Of a stretch of DNA of 64,000 bases, positions 33,808 through 43,879 are shown piece by piece. A program made the translations under genes and the position numbers. Below the pieces are notes generated by a model. It searched no databases and was not told the DNA's origin. It was given only the letters and a program-made list of their open reading frames with translations. This stretch comes from Poa pratensis. Taxonomy: Eukaryota > Streptophyta > Magnoliopsida > Poales > Poaceae. Location of the stretch: assembly GCA_947311845.1 (NCBI GenBank), contig CAMZMU010000020.1, forward strand, positions 37,393,010 to 37,457,009, written 5' to 3'. Each line of letters begins with the position of its first letter. Position 1 is the first letter of the stretch.

Positions 33808-36185
33808 CAAGTTACAAATCTTTTGAGTTATGAAAATATCATTTGTTCTGAAATATTGTTGTGATTATGTTGACACCACCTTCGTGTGGCACTAGCATCT
33901 CAAATGCATCATATGCATGATGGAAGGAAATTTGAGATATTGTTATGTGAAACAAGTGAAAGGCTTGATGAACTACTTGATTCTTAGGAGTCATAAATTT
34001 ATTAAGTGTTCAGGTACATAGTGAGGTCAATAAAGGTTGCGTTGAAAGATAGTCAATAATTTTATTGATATCTTGAAACTACACAATTATGTTTTAGAAA
34101 TATTGTCTTAGTAATGTGATGAATAGAAATTCAATTTCGGTTCATAGATTTGATCAAGTTTGATTGAATGATTACTAAGATAATTCGTTTGCAGAATCAT
34201 ATTCCTAGAAATCCAATTTAGAGTATTTGTTGTTTGACTAGTTTTAGCACAAAAATAGTCTTTAGAAGTTCACATTATCGTTTTGAAAGAAAAACATAAA
34301 GGGACGTGATAGTCTTAGATACTTAGAATTTCTGAAAAGAAGTTCGGTTCTGAGAAGATAAAAGGACTTAGAAATATTTGTCTTATTGATTGTGTCATAG
34401 ATTTGAAAGATAAACATGAAGAGACACAAAGAATTTGTGCTCTAAGTTTTATGAAAGACTAGAACTTGATCCTAAAGGAGGAAGATGAATATAATTGCTT
34501 TGTAGGTTGTTCCAATAAGTCAATTGGAAATCTCCTTAAACACCACATAAGTGACAATGTTTTGCCACTAAAGATAAATGTGATTCTTGAGGTATTTTAT
34601 TCCTCTAAGAATTCAGTGGGAGGATAGTGAATCTTGAAGAGATTATTGAATCTTCGAAAATAGTTATCATATGTTGTGCAAGCGGAAGCAATTCCAATTG
34701 ACAAGTCTTTTAGACTAATACCGAGAGTCATAGCATTTTAAATGCAAGACGTCTTGTCAAGAAACATTCACTTAACCAGATTAAGTGGCATACAAGTTTC
34801 TAGGAAACTTAATATGCTAAGACAAAGTGAATAAAAGGAATGTGCTAGAATAAGATCCCAATAGATTTTGACTTGCATGTCATGTATTAATATCATTGTT
34901 GTTAAGTTATGAAAAACTTAATAAGGATCTTTTTGTTAGACGAAAAGATGATCACAAAGTTTGTTGATCAAGAAGGCATTTTATGATAATGAGTTTATAT
35001 AAGATATTAACAAAAACATATTCCTTTTCAAAGGAAAGATGGATCGAGCATGTGTACTTAGTACAACTCGAGGGTTTTTGTTAATTGAATATAAATCTGA
35101 ATCATAAGATGAGATGTTTGTCTAGGACAAATAAATCAATGATGTTAAATGAGAAGTAAGAAACAAAGTTTTGTTTAAACTTCGAAGTAAAGAAAGCAGA
35201 TCATAGTTTCAAGAAAATCAGTGGGAGCTTATTTGTATTATTCGGTTTTGAGGAATAATATAATATTAGATAGTTTTGTTTTGATACAATATGATATGTT
35301 GTTAAAGGTATTTAATGACATATATATTTGGAACATAATCAACAACATATATGGAAGTTCCCATATATTGGTGTGATATAATGTTGCAGAAATTTCACTA
35401 AAGTGTTTTGAATATTTTTCAAGAACATGGGAGAATTAAAATTCTCATAAAGTTAGATAAATTCATGTGCAAGATCCATGCTGTTTCTTACGGTGGTGAG
35501 CATGATCAATTGATTTGAAATCTTTATCATAAAGGAATTTCTTAAAGTGTGAAATTTTAAGATCAAAACAAAGTAGTCGAACTCGATTGTTGACAAGTTG
35601 AATTTGATAAAAGTTCAATTGACTACAATTGAGATGAGAATTCTCCATTCGGTGTATTTTGAAGAAGTTACTTCAAAAGAAGAGAAATGCTCATAATGTA
35701 AGAGTTACATTGGAAAATCTTATGAGATAAGTATAAAGGAAAGACCAAGTGTAGATTAAGGAATTTTCTAAGTTCTGTACATCGCATTACGAGGGGATGT
35801 TAATAAAGACATAAGGCTATATTACGAAAACTACAACAAGTAGCAAAGACAGTGGGAGCATAACAACTTCCAAAGGAAAGGTTGTCGGTTCATTAAATGA
35901 AATAGGTGTGGTTCTTTGGAAAAGAAACAACTAATTGTGAAAACAATGAAATTGTGTTCTTAGATAAAGTACCAAGGTTTCACCTTGTATGACCAGACGC
36001 TACAAGTGATCATACAATAAAGGTTGTGCATGAAAAAGGTTATCTTTGTGCGTAAATGAATAAAGTTCACATAGCCCCAGAAGGGACTAAAAGGACAATA
36101 TGTCTACCACACAAGAGTGAGCATGAGAAACACCAAACATCAATCAAGATGTTAAACTTATGCAAACTAGACATTGCCAGTTGTG
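33808..36185 (+). pseudogene. Degraded pol region of the outer Copia element
   Basis: No long ORF survives. The translation starting at 34499 gives FVGCSNKSIG followed by ...DNVLPLKINVILEVF. This resembles the region after the Copia integrase core (FVGY...T-GY...V-FLE). Several GTGGGAG purine motifs occur, as in decayed BARE-type internal DNA. The Athila insertion removed any continuity with gag. RT and RNase H motifs are not recognisable. Confidence 0.55.
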
Positions 36186-36197
36186 CAAGTGGGAGAC
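36186..36197 (+). other. Polypurine tract of the outer Copia element
   Basis: CAAGTGGGAGAC immediately precedes TGTTGGATG at 36198 and is the standard Copia plus-strand primer sequence. Confidence 0.88.
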
Positions 36198-38349
36198 TGT
36201 TGGATGTATGCCCAAAAGGAAATGTATTTATACATTTAATTCATTAATTATGATTTGTATTCTCTATGCTATAACTACGGTGATTTCTGAATACGTGATT
36301 CAGGGGAAAGCTCACTCGTACGTGTAGGGAATATGAACACGTAAAATGTACCCTAGTTCTTTCACGTACTAATTTGTTGATTGCTAAATGACACTGATTT
36401 CCTAGTCATGGACATTGTTTATGTCAGCATCAATGAGTGGCATATTATTGGATAATAATATGGCCGGGTAGACCCAAGTTCTGATATGCTAAGAGATTCC
36501 GTTAAATAGTCTTTTTGTCCTTAGCTTTATCACAGTAAGATATTATATAACATGTCCTGCAACCATGAGGTTATTAGGGTTATGCATACTGGAAGAGTTA
36601 CTTTGGTGCTGTCAACACTATGGCCGTAACTGGGTCGTAAAGGCAGTTACTGGGTGACTTCAAGGTGTATGTATATCCTAATATTCTGAGATGGGAAATT
36701 ACTCCTCGGTGATTAGAGAGATACGCCATGTGCCCTCTCGGTATTATAAGGTATCCAATATGTTCTGCAGATAATGCATGGTGAAGCTACACCGTGTGGG
36801 ATATCATAATATGGAAACGAGTAAAGGGAACTTACCGGTTAACGAGATAGACAAAGATGTAATGAATCAAATGAGTGATTCATGGTGTCATCCACGGATC
36901 TATATCTCGGGTGAAGTTTTGGTATCGCGAGTAATGGAATGATATATTAAATAGCTACCAGGTTCAACAGAGTGTCTTCGCATAACGGTAGCCGTTATTC
37001 AGGTCATCCACGGACCTGACCCTCGCCGGTGATTGGATATCCAATTATAGCTACACGTTATCGAACCTGTAGGGTGGACACGCTTAAACTAGGATTGGTT
37101 AGTTGTGTATTATGGTTGGTCTGGAACATGGAGAGAGTATCACCGGAATAGTATCTGCGTGATAGATATGGTTTTATCGGAGAGATTATATTGTGATAGA
37201 AGTTGCTATCACTGTCGGATTTATTCCGAGGGTTTATAAAGGATGGAAATATTTATCCAGGAATTTTGTCGGCGGACACTGGGTGTCCCGGATCATGTAA
37301 AAGTGTTTTATGTGATAAGTAATTAATTCCGGGAATTTTCTGTAAAAGGAAAATGTTTATTTGGAATTAATTAGACAAAAGAATTAATTGGTTAATTAAT
37401 TAAAATTAATTATTGGAAAAATATAAATAAAATTGGAGCCCACCATGGGGCTACCAAGATGGGCCCGAGGGCCCACCAAGGTAGCCGCACCACCTAGTGG
37501 TGGTGGTGGGCCAAGGCGCCGAAGGGGGGAAAGCTCCCCCCTAGCCGAAACCCTAATGGGCCATGCGGCCCATGGGGGGGAGGCGGCCGCGGTGGTGGCC
37601 AGGAACGGCCGGCCTAGGTGGGCCCCACCCCTAGGTCGGTGCGGCCTAGGGTGGACCCCACCCGGCGGCGGCGGCGGTTGAGGCGGTGGGGAAGGGGAGT
37701 TGGAGTCCCACTCCAACTCCTCCTCCCAAACGGAATTGGGCATGGGGAGCTTTCCCCTTGCCCAAACCGAGTTGGACTAGGGGAAAGCTTTCCCCTTGCC
37801 CAAGTCCCTCCACCCCTTGTCCATCTATATAAACCCCACCCCCTCCTATTTGGAGGACACACAATAAGCTCTCAAGTTTAGACCTCTTCTAGTTAGATTA
37901 GAGGAACCTATAATTAGAGGCAACCTATCCGATTAGACTAGATCTAATCTCTCTCTCTCTCTCCTTCTCATGTGTTGAGATCTCCACCTTCATATATACC
38001 AGTAGTGCTTCAAGCTTGGATGGTGAAGCCCTGCTGAACCTTTCCCGGTGTACGCGTGCAAGCTCTCGGAGGGGTGATCTATCGAATCTCGATGGTTGAC
38101 CCTCACTCTGCTGGATCAAGGTGACAAGGCGAGGAAGAGGAGGAGCCGGAATCTCTCTACCAAGCTTGGTTGAGACAAACGGCGACGAGCTACATCAACT
38201 ACATCATCGACACTTCTTCCGCAACTTCGGTGTTGGCAACGTATTCAATCTAGATCTTTGGATCTTCGTATTCGCATGCATCTTCATAGTAGATCTTGGG
38301 AGTTGTTGCGAGCAATACGGAAAATTTTAATTTACTGTAGACGCAACCC
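36198..38349 (+). repeat. 3' LTR of the outer Copia element (right edge truncated)
   Basis: It parallels 19455-21611, including the TATA box TCTATATAAA at 37824-37833. It ends GACGCAACCC, then jumps into Harbinger ORF1 sequence (TCCTCC). The last few LTR bases are missing and no target-site duplication of the left flank is present. Confidence 0.87.
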
Positions 38350-38411
38350 TCCTCCAAAACAAGGTGCCCTTTTATTGAGCACCGGTGATTGCGAATTGCC
38401 CACATGCCATC
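38350..38411 (-). pseudogene. Harbinger ORF1, short middle block between two insertions
   Basis: The minus strand continues the SANT-like domain in the same frame as the block at 40979. It reads ...MACGQFAITGAQ, stop, KGTLFWRR, which matches the conserved T-G-x-Q-K-x-x-x-F-W-x-R region of the family. One internal stop codon replaces a sense codon. The block ends at the truncated 3' LTR of the Copia element. Confidence 0.75.
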
Positions 38412-38416
38412 CACGC

Positions 38417-38565
38417 TGTAGAATTATGAGATTGGCGGAATTGGTGGATGTATTATAGGCGTACAACGATCATCTTGGAGTACAAGTCAAGTTAGGTCCG
38501 TACGGAAACATATCCTATCTCTATCCTAAACTATCATAATAATCATATACGCATATACTCTAACA
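38417..38565 (-). repeat. Left LTR (minus orientation) of the palindromic element
   Basis: On the minus strand it starts TGTTAGAGTATATG and ends CATAATTCTACA. It is shorter than the right copy by about 20 bp. The outermost 35 bp match the right LTR best. Confidence 0.75.
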
Positions 38566-38577
38566 TCCCCCGCAGTC

Positions 38578-39246
38578 CTAGCGGTAGCGTCGTGAACAAG
38601 AGGAACGTCGCAGACGGTCAGATTGGAGAGAAACCGAAGTAGAATCCAGTGGACTGACATCCCCCACAGTACGAGCGGGAACGTCGTGGACGGTGTCGCG
38701 GCGCAGATGCTTGGACTGTAGAGGAAGCTGATGAGTGCTCAAGCGAGGTGGTAGCCCTTGTTGCCGATGTCGAGGGAGCGGAGAGCGTTGGGTGGTGCAG
38801 CCTTGGTCGTGGTAGCCGTGCGAGTGGTCGCCATGGTCAATGTCGTGGTCGGGGTTGCCGGTGTCGAAGTAGTTGCACATGAAGCCGCAGGCGCATAGTC
38901 CGCGTGAAGAGGATGGAGATGCGCCGAGGCAGTCGTCGCGGAAGCCGATGTCGGAGACGACGCAATACGAACCGTCGAGGACGAGGTGCGGCCATTGTTT
39001 TGCCGGAACAAGGCACACATCGGGGACGAAGGCATACTCTGGTTTTGCCAGAACCGAGTACGCAAAGACGAAGTCGGTGACGCAGTCGAGGCAGTCGTAG
39101 AGGAGGAAGTCGATGCTGAAGACGTTGTCGAAGCCGATAAAGACGAGGTGCCGACCCGGGCTTGCTAGACCCGGGGACACGTCGGGGATGAAGGCACGCA
39201 CAGGTCCAGTACTGTGCATGCGAGGGCAGGGACCACCACGAACCAT
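38578..39246 (-). CDS. Open frame in the left arm of the palindromic element, unknown
   Basis: A 222-codon minus-strand frame covers the left arm. It holds two imperfect copies of an AF(I/V)PDV...HLV...D-V...DCL module (about residues 18-70 and 71-115). The right arm carries a related but shorter plus-strand frame (40122-40376). I recognise no family. The GC-rich composition makes long chance frames likely, so coding status is doubtful. Confidence 0.25.
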   Translation of the reverse strand: MVRGGPCPRMHSTGPVRAFIPDVSPGLASPGRHLVFIGFDNVFSIDFLLYDCLDCVTDFVFAYSVLAKPEYAFVPDVCLVPAKQWPHLVLDGSYCVVSDIGFRDDCLGASPSSSRGLCACGFMCNYFDTGNPDHDIDHGDHSHGYHDQGCTTQRSPLPRHRQQGLPPRLSTHQLPLQSKHLRRDTVHDVPARTVGDVSPLDSTSVSLQSDRLRRSSCSRRYR

Positions 39247-40062
39247 ACACCAGTGTCGAAGGGATTAGCAGAGAAGGACTCGACGACGGTTGCGGCGCCA
39301 ATCGGCGGGGGGTAGAAGGTGCCGATGTCGCCTGCGGTTGTCGGAGTAGACGTAGTCGGGGATTAGGATGATGACACTGGCGACGAGGTTATGGTAGAAG
39401 AAGATGTAGAAGGCGACGAAGGCAGCGGTGGCCTGGAGTGGCCATGCTGGACGCCTGGACAAGGAGTGGTCGGCGGGACCTGCGACGGCCTGGAGTGGCC
39501 ATGTAGGTTACCTGTGGAGGTGCGGCGGCGGTACTCGATGTAGGCGAGGAAGAACCCGGCGGCGTGACGAAGACCATGCGCGGACGATGGCGTTCCCGCG
39601 CCTAGGGAGACGACGCGGCGCATACCACGTACAGAAGGGGCGACGCAGCAGCAGCGCGGGTGTCAGTGCAGCGGCTAGGTGTCGCCGGCGGCATACACGC
39701 CTGGGAAGGTGCGTTGAGCAGCCGACAACATGGACCCAAGGTGGCGGCGCGGCAGCCTGAAGGGGTGACGCGGCGGCAGCCTGTAGCTCGATCGGTGATA
39801 GGCGTGTGCTCGGGGACGTGCTTGGCGTAGACATGCGTGCGATCAGTTGATCAGACCGACGCGACGCGGTATGCGCCATGGCGGCGTCGACGACGCGTAG
39901 ATCGGAGTCGATGGCAAAGTTTTCGGTGAAGTCCCGGTCGATGACGGCGAAGATGAACCGGTGATGGAGACCATGCAGGCGAGGGAAGCCGTCTGCGACG
40001 CGTCGAGGCGTCCCTTGGACGGCGCATCCGGCCTTGCTGCGTGGTCGGTGAAGATGAGACGG

Positions 40063-40170
40063 TCGGTGCGGAGTTGGCGCTGGCGAGTCGGCCGCGATAG
40101 CCGGCTCGAAGGAGCCGGCCGGTGCGGAGTCGGCGCCGGCGAGTCGGCCGCGATAGCCGGCTGTCGAGGA
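40063..40170 (+). repeat. Tandem duplication in the centre of the palindromic element
   Basis: The unit GGCGAGTCGGCCGCGATAGC, followed by CGGCT, appears twice, about 56 bp apart, with GGTGCGGAGT preceding each copy. Confidence 0.7.
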
Positions 40171-40802
40171 GTGGGCCGGTGCAGGTCGACGTGTGCCTGA
40201 GTCTGGCAAACTCGGGTTGGCGCCTCGTTTTCATGGGCTTCGACAACGTCTTCGGCATCGACTTCTTCCTCTACGGCTGCCTCGACCGCGTCACTGACCT
40301 CGTCTTTGTGTACTCGGTTCTGGTAAAACCGGAGTATGCCTTCGTCCCCGACGTGCGCCTTGTTCTGGCAAAATAGTGGCCGCACCTCGTCCTCGACGCT
40401 TCGTACAACGTCGTCTCTGGCATCCTCGACGACTGCCTCGACGCGTCTCCGTCATTCTCCTCGCGCCCTATGCGCACGCGACTTCATGTGCGTCTACTTT
40501 GACACCGGCAACCCCGACCACGACATCGACCACGACGAACCCTCGCATGGCTACCACGACCAAGGCTGCACTGCCTAATGCCCTCGGCTCCCTCGACATC
40601 TGCACAAAGGGCTACCACCTCGCTTGAGCACCTCATCAGCTTCCTCTATAGTCCAAGCTCTGCGCCGCGACACCGTCCACGATGTTCCCACTCACACTGC
40701 GGGGGGATGTCAGCCCACTGGATTCTACTTTGGCTTATCTCCAGTCTGACCGTCCGCGACGTTCCAGTTGTCCACTACGCTACCGCTACGACTGCGAGGG
40801 GA

Positions 40803-40973
40803 TGTTAGAGATATATTCGGTGTACACATATTTGGTAGTTTAGGATTTGTAGTCCGGCTCCTACCTTATCTCTAGGAGAGGCTTCTTGCCCTCGAAGTTT
40901 GTACTCCTTTATATACTCACTCATGAGGCTCAATACGACATCCATCATATTCCGTCAATCTCATAATTGTACA
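40803..40973 (+). repeat. Right LTR (plus orientation) of the palindromic element
   Basis: It starts TGTTAGAGATATATTC and ends CTCATAATTGTACA. A TTTATATACTC TATA-like box lies at about 40909. It is followed by the CACGC duplication. Confidence 0.78.
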
Positions 40974-40978
40974 CACGC

Positions 40979-41866
40979 CTCACACAGAACTTGATCCTCC
41001 TTATCCGTGTACGACGTCGTCCGTGCGTTCCTCTTCTTGGGATTGGCGACGAGGTTGGCTTGCTCCTCGTCAAAATCGAGCGGCTCTTCGTCAATGGAGA
41101 CACCATCGACTTGTGTCTTGCCTTGGGTATCGCCATCGGCCATGGCCGCGGTCGGGTCTTGCGCCTCGGCGTCTTCGATGTTGGTGAACATTCCTCCATC
41201 GCAGATCATGTCCTGCATGACACGATCGTCATTGTCAAGCTCATTGAAAAAGGTCGGGCTGGACGGCGTCGTGGGCCGCATCTCCTCGAAATCGAGCACG
41301 CGGGGATCAGGCATGGTACCCACGACCGACGTCGACCGGGACTTCATCTTGCCACGCAACGGCCCTGAGGCAGGCGTGACATTGAGGTCAATGGGGGGCA
41401 CGAAAGGGGCCGCCTGGACCGAAGTAATTTCCGGCGACGCCTCGCGGGTCCCAAGCCACGACGGGGCGCCTGCGGGGTAGATGACAGGTGGCGAAGCCGT
41501 CGAGAGAGCAGGTGAGGAGGACCGTGGCGGCCTCCCTTTAGCGGATGAGGCCGAGCTCGGCGCCGAGTCCACCACACCGGGGATGAGGCCGGCGCCAAAA
41601 GCACCGTCAAGTACCTCCCCCTTGAGGAGAAGCATGGCTCAGGCGACGCCCTGGGTGGCGATGAGGTCCGCGGTGGCGCGGGCCTGGATGGCGGTGAGCC
41701 TCTCCTTCTCTTAGGCCGCCTCCTTGGCGGCGTTCTCCTCAGCCGCCTTGAGCCGCTTCTTCTCCCGCCGAGCTGCCCTCTTGTCCGACTCCGGCAACCG
41801 CTCCATCTTTGGCTTCAACAGGGCGGCGCCGGTGGCGGCCGTGGACTTGGAAAGACCGTCCTCCAT
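40979..41866 (-). pseudogene. Harbinger ORF1, N-terminal part (Myb/SANT-like)
   Basis: The likely start is the ATG at 41866 (MEDGLSKS). A lysine/alanine-rich helix, a proline-rich linker and an acidic segment follow, and then a SYTDKEDQVLCEA motif that opens the Myb/SANT-like DNA-binding domain. Two in-frame stops, near 41711 and 41640, break the frame. The coding sequence is interrupted by the palindromic element and resumes on the far side (38350-38411). Confidence 0.75.
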
Positions 41867-42138
41867 CGAGGGGCGGCGGCTAGGCGGCATCGGTCGTGGG
41901 AGGGTTTGGGAACGAAAGGGTTGGGGGAGGGGTTGTGCGGCTGGCGCCTGGGCCCGACGCGGATAATGGAGGACAAAGGGCGGACCGGGAGCCTGTCCGT
42001 TTTGCCCAAACTTGGACGAAACTTGGGCCAGGTTTGGTCCAAAACTCGTGTCCGCGCGGACAGCAGTCTGTATGCGGTGGGCCGTTGGAGTTCGGACTGG
42101 GCCTGTCTGTTTGCGGACCTCGGTTGGAGGTGCCCTAA

Positions 42139-42210
42139 GAGCATCTCCAGCGGGGGACGCCAAATATGTGTCCAACACCCCCAATTGGGCCTCAACTGGG
42201 GGTGCCGGAC
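42139..42210 (+). mobile_element. Terminal sequence of a second Harbinger-like DNA transposon
   Basis: GAGCATCTCCAGCGGGGGAC directly follows the TAA of the first Harbinger element. It is a common terminus of grass Harbinger/Tourist-type elements. I did not find the matching opposite end (...GGAGATGCTC) in the window, so the element is truncated or its far end has diverged. A run of 13 G lies at 42227-42239. Confidence 0.45.
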
Positions 42211-42697
42211 ATGTGTACAACACAATGGGGGGGGGGGGGAGGTGCAGCCCACAGCGGCGCCCCTAAACAGAATAAAAAAATTGTTGGTGCACTAAAATTT
42301 AAACGCTCTTCAAATTTCATTCATATTTCATTGCGTATTACAAAATATTTGAATGAAATTTGAGCCACAGCTCGGCGCACACTTAAACGAAATTTAACAA
42401 CTTATTTTTGAAAACCTAAACGATATTTAACAAACTAAACTAATCCTACGTCGAGCGAAGGATGCCTATTCCGGCGCCGCCGTCCTCACTACGGTGAGAG
42501 AAGGAGGCCTATGCCAGCGCCTGCCAACCACTAACGCCGGCGGTGAGGAAGATGCCTATCCCAGAGCCGGCCGACAGTATCAAGAAACTTGCATGACTCA
42601 ATGGTCTGTCGCCGTCGCCGGCTGCGGCCTTGAGGAACTTGCATAGCCTCAGCTGAGGCTTCTGGTTTCGTGGCCAATGTGTGTGGTGGGATTTCAT

Positions 42698-43513
42698 CTA
42701 CCCTCGTTGCATGCCACAGTGGAGGGAAGCCTCTCTGGCTTGACCCTGCGCCCCCTTCTTCGGTGCCGGTGACGCTGCCGGGGAAGTTTCATCTGCTATT
42801 CCCGGCGCGCATGGTAAGGGGAGATCGGGCAGCTCTGGGTCGTCGTGAGAGCAGTCACGCTCGTCGTCCGAAGCGAACCACTCTGGCGGTGGCTCTCGCA
42901 TGCCGTCAGGGAGGAAGAAGCTGCCGTGGAGCGCCTCGTACTCCGTGTCCACCACGGCGTGCATGTATGGCGCCGAGATGGAGTACCTGGGGTCGACCTT
43001 CTGCTCCCACGACATGTCCCTCCATAGCCGGATGATGTAGTCGGCGTGCTCCTTCCAACTTAGCCACGGTGCCACCGACACGTTCACGGCCATCCTAACC
43101 CACCCCTCCGATAGAGTGACGTCGTCCTCCACCGGGATGTTGTGGCGGCTCGATAGCTGCGCGTTCTCCACCAACATCACGTGTGGTGGCGTCGCGGCTG
43201 CCTCCTCGCGCCACGTCTCGCGGTGCCACACTTTGGCCATCTGCTCCTCCTCGTTGCGGCGACATTGCTCTAGTTGCTCACGGCGTTGCTCGTCGCGGAG
43301 CTCGTTGCGGCGACGCGCCCGTTTCGCCGAGAGAAAGTCGCGGTGGCGGCGTTGCTTGCGTTTTCTCCGGCATCTCGCGACTTCCCACCATGCTGGCGGT
43401 GAGATGTACTTGGGAGATGGAGAGGAGAGGCGCGCCGCGCCACGTTTTAAAGACGGCCGGAGGAGCGGGGTTGGGCGGTGCGCATTAATGTTGAGCAGCG
43501 GTTCGCTTGGCAC
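42698..43513 (-). CDS. Unidentified ORF next to the second Harbinger-like end
   Basis: An uninterrupted 271-codon minus-strand frame. Residues 40-100 are extremely basic/charged (KRKQRRHR, RRNELRDEQRREQLEQ), probably a helical DNA- or RNA-binding or coiled region. Residues 130-220 look like a folded domain rich in tryptophan and tyrosine (APWLSWKEHADYIIRLWRD, DPRYSISAPYMHAVVDTEY). The tail is acidic and proline-rich. The first codon is GTG, and the first ATG is at 43240, inside the frame. It may therefore be a downstream exon or open at the 5' end. It could be transposon-encoded or a captured host fragment; I recognise no family. Confidence 0.45.
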   Translation of the reverse strand: MPSEPLLNINAHRPTPLLRPSLKRGAARLSSPSPKYISPPAWWEVARCRRKRKQRRHRDFLSAKRARRRNELRDEQRREQLEQCRRNEEEQMAKVWHRETWREEAAATPPHVMLVENAQLSSRHNIPVEDDVTLSEGWVRMAVNVSVAPWLSWKEHADYIIRLWRDMSWEQKVDPRYSISAPYMHAVVDTEYEALHGSFFLPDGMREPPPEWFASDDERDCSHDDPELPDLPLPCAPGIADETSPAASPAPKKGAQGQAREASLHCGMQRG

Positions 43514-43879
43514 ACATTGACGCCGACGACGCGTGTGCAGGGCGCCGCCAGGAGGAGCCGCTGCGACGTGAACACGTGGACAGCGCGGCTCGACGTGTCG
43601 CTTCGTTCCGCGTCCGCCAGGAGAATGGGCGCGGCGTTAATGCGACGCGTGCTGACAGGCGTGGCGCTGTCTCGTCGCCTCGCCATTACTCTGGCGGAAC
43701 GGCCTCCTTCACCGTGTATATGACGGGTGGGCCAGACCTGGGCCCTTTCGGGTGCCGGACATAAATTGGCTCGGCCCGGAACATTGGGGGTGCTGCTGTG
43801 GCCCGCGAGCGGCACGTTTCGCGTCGACCGCCTGAAGCGGCACGCTTCATGGGCCGCTTTGGTGCGGCCGAGTAAGAAA

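Larger units (their letters stand above)
19455..38349 (+). mobile_element. BARE/Angela-like Ty1/Copia element, degenerate, with nested insertions
   Basis: LTRs of about 2.15 kb at 19455-21611 and 36198-38349 start TGTTAGATGTATGCCC and TGTTGGATGTATGCCC. An initiator-Met-type primer-binding site follows the first LTR, and a CAAGTGGGAGAC polypurine tract precedes the second. A Copia gag (24535-25440) and a degraded pol remnant lie inside. A solo LTR (22700-24339) and an Athila element (25692-33802) are inserted in it. The LTRs differ at many sites, so it is much older than the Athila. No target-site duplication is found. Confidence 0.85.
38417..40973. mobile_element. Palindromic LTR element with two inverted LTRs and CACGC duplication
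   Basis: The element has inverted arms of roughly 780 bp (38417-39195 and about 40190-40973). Each arm ends in an LTR of about 150-170 bp, and the two LTRs face opposite ways. The plus-strand LTR is 40803-40973 (TGTTAGAGATAT...ATTGTACA), preceded by a purine-rich GCGAGGGGA tract. The minus-strand LTR is 38417-38565, preceded on its own strand by GCGGGGGA. Both outer termini are the U5-type LTR end (TGTACAATT or TGTAGAATT). Perfect CACGC repeats flank it (38412-38416 and 40974-40978), and Harbinger ORF1 reads in frame across the emptied site. The centre is GC-rich with no recognisable pol. Confidence 0.82.
18707..42135 (-). mobile_element. Non-autonomous PIF/Harbinger element, split by nested insertions
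   Basis: The left end reads GGGCACCTCCAATCGAGG. The reverse complement of the right end reads GGGCACCTCCAACCGAGG, and the match continues through GCAAACAGACA-like sequence, giving terminal inverted repeats of about 30 bp. The right flank is TAA and the left flank CAA, consistent with a mutated 3-bp TAA duplication. Between them on the minus strand is the NAM/Myb-like ORF1 of Harbinger elements, in two blocks separated by a Copia element (19455-38349) and a palindromic LTR element (38417-40973). No DDE transposase ORF is present. Without insertions the element would be about 2 kb. Confidence 0.8.
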
